In this document: positions 1 through 3,935 of the stretch, piece by piece
Layout: each line of letters begins with the position of its first letter
Position numbering within the stretch: the first letter of the stretch is position 1
Origin: Phycisphaerales bacterium
Lineage (GTDB): Bacteria; Planctomycetota; Phycisphaerae; Tepidisphaerales; Tepidisphaeraceae
Direction of reading: 5' to 3'
Length of the DNA: 6,082 nucleotides
NCBI GenBank assembly: GCA_003153655.1
Contig: PMAK01000113.1
Span: forward strand, 19,497 to 25,578
Made by a program: the position numbers and the translations under genes
The notes under the pieces: model-generated
The model's database searches: none
Seen by the model: only the letters and a program-made list of their open reading frames with translations
Told to the model about the DNA's origin: nothing

Positions 1-218
1 AGGCCGATGGCATTGAGCATTCCCGCGCGTGTTTCGACAATGCGGGTGGGCTCGTTGCCGGGGCGCTCCTCGCGCGTGATGGACTTGGTGACGAACGCAC
101 CAAGTTCGGAGAGGTTCATGTAATCAGCGTATTCGAAGGCATATCCGCAGGTGCCGGAACAGGTCATGAGCGGATTGGCCAGCTTTAAGCCGGCGAGATT
201 GAGGGAAAGATCGGGCAC
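1..218 (-). CDS. pyrD: Dihydroorotate dehydrogenase 1B, catalytic subunit (N-terminal part, cut by window edge)
   Basis: Only the first 72 residues are in the window; the gene continues past the left edge. The product oxidises dihydroorotate to orotate, the fourth step of pyrimidine synthesis, using FMN in the cytoplasm. The visible part matches the family N-terminus: a short strand (DLSLNLAGLKLANPLM), then CSGTCGYAFEY at about 20-30, then AFVTKSITREERPGNEPTRI at 41-60 followed by VETRAGMLNAIGL, a signature of class 1 PyrD. Class 1B (NAD-linked, working with PyrK) is inferred because pyrK lies in the same operon. The start is a GTG at 216-218. There is no ATG upstream in frame, and the next ATG (codon 18) would remove conserved residues. 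An AGGAG lies at 231-235, with a rather long 12-nt spacer. The gene starts 25 nt after the ABM gene stop, so the two are very likely co-transcribed. Confidence 0.93.
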   Translation of the reverse strand, partial: MPDLSLNLAGLKLANPLMTCSGTCGYAFEYADYMNLSELGAFVTKSITREERPGNEPTRIVETRAGMLNAIG

Positions 219-230
219 GGGGTGCGGAGT

Positions 231-235
231 CTCCT
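231..235 (-). promoter_or_regulatory. Probable ribosome binding site of pyrD
   Basis: The minus strand reads AGGAG here, 12 nt before the GTG start. The spacing is long for a Shine-Dalgarno site. It is part of GGAGACTCC, a small self-complementary stretch that could partly hide it. It is one of only two convincing Shine-Dalgarno-like motifs in the window and supports the GTG start. Confidence 0.5.
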
Positions 236-243
236 GTCGGGGC

Positions 244-531
244 TTAATCGTTGGTGTAGACCTTGTGCTGCGGGCGGCCACGCAGGATTTCGGCTTTGCC
301 CCAACTGGTCACCTGCTTGAATGCGTCGCTGTGGATGAAGTTTTCAAAGTCCAGTTTGGTTTTCCAGCCGCTTTGTATCAGGAACGAGCCTGGCGCGGAG
401 ACGTCCTCGTACAAATGCGAATCGACGTGGCCGGGGACTGTTTTCAGATGGTCGATGACCTTGAGGAAGCCCTGCTTGAATTCGGCTTCCTTGCCGGGGA
501 TGACGTCGTAGTGCATGCCGATGGTGGTCAT
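244..531 (-). CDS. Antibiotic biosynthesis monooxygenase (ABM) domain protein
   Basis: This is a 95-residue single-domain protein that looks like the ABM/dimeric alpha-beta barrel family. It opens with a beta strand (TTIGMHYDVIPG), then an amphipathic helix rich in Lys and Phe (KEAEFKQGFLKVIDHLK), the GHVDSHLYEDV strand, SFLIQSGWKT, and the FENFIHSDAFKQV helix, ending in GRPQHKVY. This order is typical of small ABM proteins, which include cofactor-free quinol monooxygenases and haem-degrading enzymes; most members have no known substrate. The length fits the family. The ATG is the first possible start, because an in-frame TAA lies four codons upstream. No clear Shine-Dalgarno precedes it. It follows the hydrolase gene by 51 nt and precedes pyrD by 25 nt, so it belongs to the pyr operon. 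A role in quinone or flavin chemistry near PyrD is only a guess. Confidence 0.85.
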   Translation of the reverse strand: MTTIGMHYDVIPGKEAEFKQGFLKVIDHLKTVPGHVDSHLYEDVSAPGSFLIQSGWKTKLDFENFIHSDAFKQVTSWGKAEILRGRPQHKVYTND

Positions 532-582
532 ATGGTGGGGTTAAGCGTAATCGGTAAATGGATGAATATGAAGAGGCGATTA

Positions 583-1722
583 TTAGTTGGGCGCGCTGGC
601 AGTTGGTTGCGTGGCGGCGGTTTGTGCGATTGCCAGGTATTGGCCGAACCAGTGGTTGGATTCGCGCGTGATCATATTGGCGGCTTTGAACCATAGATTC
701 AGGTGGGAGGCGCCATCGACAAGTATGAGTTTGCTGTGATCGGGGTCAGCCCTGTGCAGGCGAATGCTATGAGCCGGGCGGAGAAAGGTGTCCGCTTTTC
801 CGTGGATCAGCAGCATTGGCGTTGTGCAATGGGCAATGGCAGCGAGGGGACTGTCGCGATCGATGTCGAAACCTGCAAGCTTGCCGACGCGGGTGGCTAC
901 GTTTTGCAGGTCATCGTTGGAGAACATCCAACTGGTTGAGCCGAGGAGGATGGGACCGGCGTCCACAGTGGCGTCGCGGAGGGAGCTGAACGGTTCAAGC
1001 GCGACGACGGCCCGAACGCGCGGATCGATGCCGGCCCAGCAGATGGCTGTGGATGCGCCATACGAGATCCCAAGGACGCCGACGTTGCCGACGACCAGGT
1101 TTTGCCGCTCCAGTTCGTCGAGGACTTGAACCAGGTCTTGGGATTCGCGAACGCCGTAGGTGAGATAATCGCCGGTGGATCGGCCATGTCCACGGGAATC
1201 GACCATGATGACGCGATAGCGTAGACCGGCGAGAACATAGGAATAGAATTCGTAGGGGAAATATTCCTTGCTGTCACCCAGGCCATGGAGGAGGAAGAGG
1301 GTTCCCTTGGGTCGCCCGGCGAGTGGCTGGGTGGATGGACGGGTTTGCGGGGCATAGACCAATCGGACTTTTGTTTGGTCCTGAGCATCGGAGTCGAGGT
1401 CTATCGTGACTGGAAGCGGAATGGGATCGACGATCCAGACAGACAATGACGCCGGGGGAGGACCGACGTCGATGCGCAGCTGACGATAGACGTGATGCTC
1501 GGCAAGGATGTCTGCCGGCGCGTCTTTGCCGCGTACCGGGGAATCGAGGTTTTGCGGGGCTACGAGATCTTTGGCGACCGTGCTGTTGCAGCCGGCGATC
1601 GTCAGCAGCGGCAGAAGGAGCAGCGCGAACCCGGTGCGAAATAGCGTGATGAAGAAATGTCGCTGGGGCAAGTGCAAGCCGCGATAGTAGCGGCGCGGCG
1701 AGGAGGATCGCAAGCGCGGCAT
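583..1722 (-). CDS. Alpha/beta-hydrolase lipoprotein (serine hydrolase)
   Basis: This 379-residue protein carries an N-terminal export signal: an Arg-rich stretch (1-30), a hydrophobic core (GFALLLLPLL, 31-40) and the lipobox I-A-G-C with Cys45, so it is probably a lipid-anchored envelope protein. The hydrolase domain shows an LLHGLGD oxyanion segment (His146-Gly147), DSRGHGRS, the nucleophile elbow GISYG with Ser220, the likely acid Asp311 in HGKAD, and His340 in GASHLNLW. A complete Ser-Asp-His triad is therefore present. The substrate is unknown; the fold resembles the dienelactone hydrolase and acyl-peptidase type. The frame stays open to an ATG at 1782, but that would overlap pyrK by 61 nt. 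The ATG at 1722 overlaps the pyrK stop as TGATG, which indicates translational coupling and is preferred. A TTG 17 codons further in would give a more usual signal-peptide length. A Thr/Ala/Pro-rich tail ends the protein. Confidence 0.88.
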   Translation of the reverse strand: MPRLRSSSPRRYYRGLHLPQRHFFITLFRTGFALLLLPLLTIAGCNSTVAKDLVAPQNLDSPVRGKDAPADILAEHHVYRQLRIDVGPPPASLSVWIVDPIPLPVTIDLDSDAQDQTKVRLVYAPQTRPSTQPLAGRPKGTLFLLHGLGDSKEYFPYEFYSYVLAGLRYRVIMVDSRGHGRSTGDYLTYGVRESQDLVQVLDELERQNLVVGNVGVLGISYGASTAICWAGIDPRVRAVVALEPFSSLRDATVDAGPILLGSTSWMFSNDDLQNVATRVGKLAGFDIDRDSPLAAIAHCTTPMLLIHGKADTFLRPAHSIRLHRADPDHSKLILVDGASHLNLWFKAANMITRESNHWFGQYLAIAQTAATQPTASAPN

Positions 1723-2666
1723 CACCAAAGCAGATCGGCGGCGTTGAAGATCGGGCCGTCGGTGCAGGTGAGACGGTAACACCAGTCGCTGCCGGGCAAT
1801 GGGGTTTTTGCAGGATCGGGTTTTTTAACGCGGATGCAGCAGCTTTGGCAGGTTCCCATGCCGCAGGCCATGGCGCGTTCGGCGGCGACCTGGCAGGGAA
1901 TATTGCGGTGAATAGCGATGTCGGCGACGCGCTTCATCATCGGCTCGGGGCCGCAGGTATAGATGATGGGGCGAAGGCCCGCAGGGAAGAAATGGGGGGC
2001 AAGTGCGCGATCCAGGAATTGCTCGAGCGCTTGCGTGATGAAGCCGCGATAGCCGAAGGAGCCGTCATCGGTCGCGAGGATGGCTGGGATGCCATGCGCG
2101 TGGAATTCGGCAACCTCATATTCGTTTGCGGAAAGTGTTAGCGGGATCAGGTCACGGCAGAGCGCGCCGGCGAAGGCGACGGCAGGTCGGCCGGCTAATT
2201 GAGAAGCAAGATAGATCATCGGCGGAATGCCAACCCCCCCGCCGACCAGGATGGCCAGTTGATCGGGAGCGGGAAGTGAGAAGGAATTGCCAAGGGGGCC
2301 AAGGATGCTGACATCATCGCCCGGAGTGAGACCGGCAAGGTATTGTGTCCCCCCGCCGACGACGCGGTGGATGATGTCGAGCTCTACGCCATCCTTGTCG
2401 CGGCGACCCGCGAGGGAGAATGGACGGCGGATCATGGCGATCGGGGACGTTAATTCGATATCCTGAGGCTTGATGCTCGTTCCCGGCGTCCAATCATGAT
2501 CGTGATGGTCGGCATCAAGCGCGAGGAGATCGCAGCAGGCGATCTGGATGAACTGGCCCGGTTTGGTCGGCGCAAAAGCCGGCAAACTCAGGACGAGGCG
2601 GAAATGATCGCGGCAGAGCTTTACGTTGGCGGCGACTTTCGCGGTGACTTGCCTGGACGGGATCAT
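1722..2666 (-). CDS. pyrK: Dihydroorotate dehydrogenase B, electron transfer subunit
   Basis: PyrK carries electrons from PyrD's FMN through a [2Fe-2S] cluster and FAD to NAD+. In order, the 314 residues show an N-terminal barrel with PGQFIQI (36-42), the FAD-binding RRPFSL motif (80-85), GDDVSILGPLGNSF (117-129), the nucleotide-binding LVGGGVGIPPM (140-150), YTCGPEPMM (236-244), and the cluster motif ACGMGTCQSC with Cys268, Cys273 and Cys276. The fourth ligand is probably Cys301 in LTCTDGPIFNA. The family usually has about 250-265 residues. Here a His/Asp-rich insertion at about 46-76 (includes DADHHDHDW) and a longer segment before the last Cys explain the extra length. The ATG has no Shine-Dalgarno, and an in-frame TAA lies two codons before it, so the start cannot move far upstream. 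It is the first gene of the operon and its stop overlaps the hydrolase start. Confidence 0.95.
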   Translation of the reverse strand: MIPSRQVTAKVAANVKLCRDHFRLVLSLPAFAPTKPGQFIQIACCDLLALDADHHDHDWTPGTSIKPQDIELTSPIAMIRRPFSLAGRRDKDGVELDIIHRVVGGGTQYLAGLTPGDDVSILGPLGNSFSLPAPDQLAILVGGGVGIPPMIYLASQLAGRPAVAFAGALCRDLIPLTLSANEYEVAEFHAHGIPAILATDDGSFGYRGFITQALEQFLDRALAPHFFPAGLRPIIYTCGPEPMMKRVADIAIHRNIPCQVAAERAMACGMGTCQSCCIRVKKPDPAKTPLPGSDWCYRLTCTDGPIFNAADLLW

Positions 2667-2672
2667 TGGGAA

Positions 2673-2675
2673 TTA
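2673..2675 (-). other. In-frame stop codon that fixes the pyrK start
   Basis: The minus strand reads TAA, TTC, CCA, ATG, with the ATG being the pyrK start. The leader upstream is open in this same frame through the hairpin, so without this TAA pyrK would look N-terminally extended. Ribosomes translating the leader, for instance from a GTG near 2787, would stop here 6 nt before the pyrK ATG and could reinitiate. This is a possible reason why pyrK lacks a Shine-Dalgarno, but translation of the leader is not shown. Confidence 0.4.
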
Positions 2676-2712
2676 ATTGTGCGGGAAGGCGATGGGAATC
2701 TCAATCAAGTCC

Positions 2713-2757
2713 AATAAAAGACTTCCGGAGGGGTGGCTCCTGTCCACCTCCGGAAGT
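2713..2757 (-). terminator. Terminator-like hairpin in the pyrK leader (candidate attenuator)
   Basis: On the minus strand ACTTCCGGAGG pairs with CCTCCGGAAGT (11 bp), extended by TGG/CCA past a 2-nt bulge. That makes about 14 pairs around the 7-nt loop ACAGGAG (hairpin 2721-2757). It is followed at once by CTTTTATT (2713-2720), giving the shape of a rho-independent terminator. It lies about 50 nt downstream of the promoter and about 55 nt upstream of the pyrK ATG. No other minus-strand gene ends here, because the neighbouring Nudix gene runs the other way. It is therefore best read as a leader attenuator controlling the pyr operon. The sensing mechanism (UTP, PyrR or a leader peptide) cannot be read from the sequence. 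Confidence 0.6.
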
Positions 2758-2763
2758 GCGCCA

Positions 2764-2777
2764 CGGCTTTGAAGCCG
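2764..2777 (-). promoter_or_regulatory. Small upstream hairpin in the pyrK leader
   Basis: CGGCT and AGCCG form a 5-bp stem around the loop TCAA, 6 nt before the terminator-like hairpin. It may be a pausing or anti-attenuation element. It does not share bases with the large hairpin, so it is not an obvious mutually exclusive antiterminator. Confidence 0.35.
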
Positions 2778-2817
2778 CTTAATCACGATGGGAATCGCCA
2801 GAAAAGGCGAGGAGCGA

Positions 2818-2846
2818 ACTATAACCATGGGAATATTCACTGTCAA
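2818..2846 (-). promoter_or_regulatory. Sigma70-type promoter of the pyrK operon
   Basis: The minus strand has a perfect -35 box TTGACA (2841-2846), a 17-bp spacer and the -10 box TATAGT (2818-2823). Transcription should begin near 2811 and give a leader of about 145 nt before pyrK. An A-rich stretch (CAAAAAACTTT) sits about 25-35 bp upstream of the -35 box. The spacer contains the palindrome GAATATTC (2831-2838), and a 7-bp inverted repeat brackets the promoter. This is by far the best promoter match I found in the window. Confidence 0.8.
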
Positions 2847-2855
2847 TTCATGGTT
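2823..2855. promoter_or_regulatory. Inverted repeat spanning the pyrK promoter (candidate operator)
   Basis: AACCATG (2823-2829) and CATGGTT (2849-2855) are perfect 7-bp inverted copies separated by 19 bp. One arm touches the -10 box and the other lies just upstream of the -35 box. A dimeric repressor bound here would block the polymerase. The binding factor is unknown, and chance cannot be excluded for arms this short. Confidence 0.35.
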
Positions 2856-2925
2856 TTGAGTGCCGGCTGAAAGTTTTTTGAACGTAAGCCCATGTACATA
2901 TGTAGGTTGTGGAATACCCTGCATA

Positions 2926-2941
2926 CCACAATATATGGTGG
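2926..2941. repeat. Imperfect palindrome in the divergent region
   Basis: The plus strand reads CCACAATATATGGTGG, symmetric except for one mismatched pair (arms CCAC/GTGG, core ATATAT). A second, perfect 10-bp palindrome (TACATATGTA) lies 21 bp to its left at 2895-2904. Both lie upstream of the Nudix gene and of the pyrK promoter and could be protein-binding sites. No factor is identified. Confidence 0.3.
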
Positions 2942-3024
2942 TTTGGGCGGGGTTCAGCGTATGGAATTTCCGGCTTTGGCGGGTCGCGGCTAGACTCGCC
3001 CAGTGAAAGAATCCGGTGCCGCCG

Positions 3025-3441
3025 ATGAAGCAAATTGATGTGGCTATTGCGGTGGTGAAGCGGGACGGGCGGATCCTCATTTGCCAGCGAAAGCCTGAGG
3101 ATACCTTTGGGGGGCTATGGGAATTCCCAGGCGGAAAACGGGAGCCGGGGGAATCGCTGGAGGCTTGTTTGGCGCGGGAGATGATGGAAGAGCTGGCGAT
3201 CGAGATAAAGATCGTGCGGAAGTTGACGGCAATCGAGCATCAATACCCGCGGTCGCGCATCACGCTACATCCTTTCTTGTGCGAACATGCGGGCGGCGAG
3301 CCAAAGCTGATTGAGTGCCAGCAGATGAAGTGGGTGAAGGCGGAGGAACTGCCCGGTCATCAGTTTCCGCCGGCGAATGAGAGTTTGCTCATGGAGATTA
3401 TTCAGGAGGCTGGGGACTCTTCTCTGAAGCAAGATGAATAA
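3025..3441 (+). CDS. mutT: MutT-type Nudix hydrolase (probable 8-oxo-dGTP diphosphatase)
   Basis: MutT hydrolyses 8-oxo-dGTP to the monophosphate and so prevents A-C/G-T transversions. The 138 residues match the short MutT form: an opening strand IDVAIAVVKRDGRILICQR, then LWEFPGGK (31-38), then the Nudix box from Gly37 with Glu43, Arg51, Glu52, Glu55 and Glu56, which bind the metal. The usual Gly near the end of the box is Ala58. Near the C-terminus FPPAN (114-118) matches the E. coli MutT segment whose Asn119 recognises the oxidised guanine; this is the main reason for choosing MutT over other Nudix enzymes. The start could also be the GTG at 3016, three codons upstream. I prefer the ATG because the family begins close to this strand. 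No clear Shine-Dalgarno or promoter is seen. The gene is transcribed alone, divergent from pyrK and convergent with the VOC gene 9 nt beyond its stop. Confidence 0.88.
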   Translation: MKQIDVAIAVVKRDGRILICQRKPEDTFGGLWEFPGGKREPGESLEACLAREMMEELAIEIKIVRKLTAIEHQYPRSRITLHPFLCEHAGGEPKLIECQQMKWVKAEELPGHQFPPANESLLMEIIQEAGDSSLKQDE

Positions 3442-3450
3442 TCGATTCCG

Positions 3451-3912
3451 CTATTTATTTTTCGCAAACATCCCCTCCACCTTCTTCTTCATCTCTTCAG
3501 GAGAAACATCCCTCTTATGCGTCCCCATCGACCAGTGATGCCCGAACGGATCGACGATCTTCCCATACCGGTCCCCCCAGAACATGTCCGCCACCGGCAT
3601 CGTCACCTTCGCCCCGCCCGCCACAGCCTTCGCGAACGCCGCATCCACGTCCGCGACATTCAGATGAATCGTCACGCACGACCCGCCCAATTCCTCCGGC
3701 GAGCGGCAGTGTCCCGCGGCCATTCCCGGAAACGCATCGCTGAGCATTATTGGCTGTTCCCCAAAACTCAGCACGCAATGAAGAATCTTCCCATCCGGTG
3801 TCAGCATCCGGCTCACTTCCTTAAACCCCAGCGATTTAATGTAAAAATCGATTGCTCCGACGGCGTTCTTCATCACCAGATGCGGAATAATTGAAAAAGT
3901 TTCTCGCGCCAT
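3451..3912 (-). CDS. VOC family protein (PhnB-like, glyoxalase/bleomycin-resistance fold)
   Basis: This 153-residue protein has the two beta-alpha-beta-beta-beta modules of the vicinal oxygen chelate fold. The first runs about 8-60 (IIPHLVMKNAVGAIDFYIKSLGF, then HCVLSFGEQPIMLSD) and the second about 78-130 (VTIHLNVADVDAAFAKAVAGGAKV, WGDRYGKIVDPFGHHW). It ends in SPEEMKKKVEGMF, typical of PhnB-like members. Possible metal-site residues are His45 and His83, but the usual acidic ligand is not certain, and PhnB-like proteins mostly have no assigned substrate. The frame is open upstream to 4059, inside argS. The ATG at 3912 is preferred because GGAG lies 5 nt before it and the family starts there. 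It begins 23 nt after the argS stop, so the two are probably co-transcribed. There is no terminator hairpin in the 9 nt before the convergent mutT gene. Confidence 0.9.
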   Translation of the reverse strand: MARETFSIIPHLVMKNAVGAIDFYIKSLGFKEVSRMLTPDGKILHCVLSFGEQPIMLSDAFPGMAAGHCRSPEELGGSCVTIHLNVADVDAAFAKAVAGGAKVTMPVADMFWGDRYGKIVDPFGHHWSMGTHKRDVSPEEMKKKVEGMFAKNK

Positions 3913-3917
3913 GACTT

Positions 3918-3921
3918 CTCC
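3918..3921 (-). promoter_or_regulatory. Ribosome binding site that decides the VOC gene start
   Basis: The minus strand reads GGAG, then AAGTC, then the ATG at 3910-3912. This is the clearest Shine-Dalgarno site in the window. It sits in the 23-nt gap after argS and shows that the upstream open frame inside argS is not part of this gene. Confidence 0.75.
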
Positions 3922-3935
3922 AAAAAAGTTTTGTC

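Larger units (their letters stand above)
2667..3024. other. Divergent control region between pyrK and the Nudix gene
   Basis: These 358 bp carry no convincing gene. From right to left they hold weak signals for the plus-strand Nudix gene, two short palindromes (TACATATGTA at 2895-2904 and an imperfect one at 2926-2941), the strong minus-strand pyrK promoter, and the pyrK leader with its hairpins. For the plus-strand gene I found only poor promoter matches: TTGTGG at 2907-2912 with TATATG at 2932-2937 (19-bp spacer), and an isolated TAGACT at 2991-2996. Its promoter is therefore not assigned. The minus-strand frame is open across much of this region, in the same frame as pyrK, and ends at TAA 2673-2675. 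Confidence 0.7.

Noticed and set aside
151..696. A 181-codon plus-strand open frame across pyrD, ABM and hydrolase ends
   Set aside because: It is antisense to three recognised genes and has no family features.
1723..1782. Upstream ATG for the hydrolase lipoprotein
   Set aside because: It would overlap the conserved PyrK C-terminus by 61 nt, while the TGATG overlap at 1720-1724 gives a typical coupled start.
2895..2945. A dif-like recombination site near the skew switch
   Set aside because: The palindromes at 2895-2904 and 2926-2941 do not have the two 11-bp XerC/XerD arms of a dif site, and they lie 500 bp from the switch.
2673..3080. A 135-codon minus-strand open frame across the control region
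   Set aside because: It overlaps mutT on the other strand and the pyrK promoter, and its sequence matches nothing. Only its end is kept, as a possible short leader frame.
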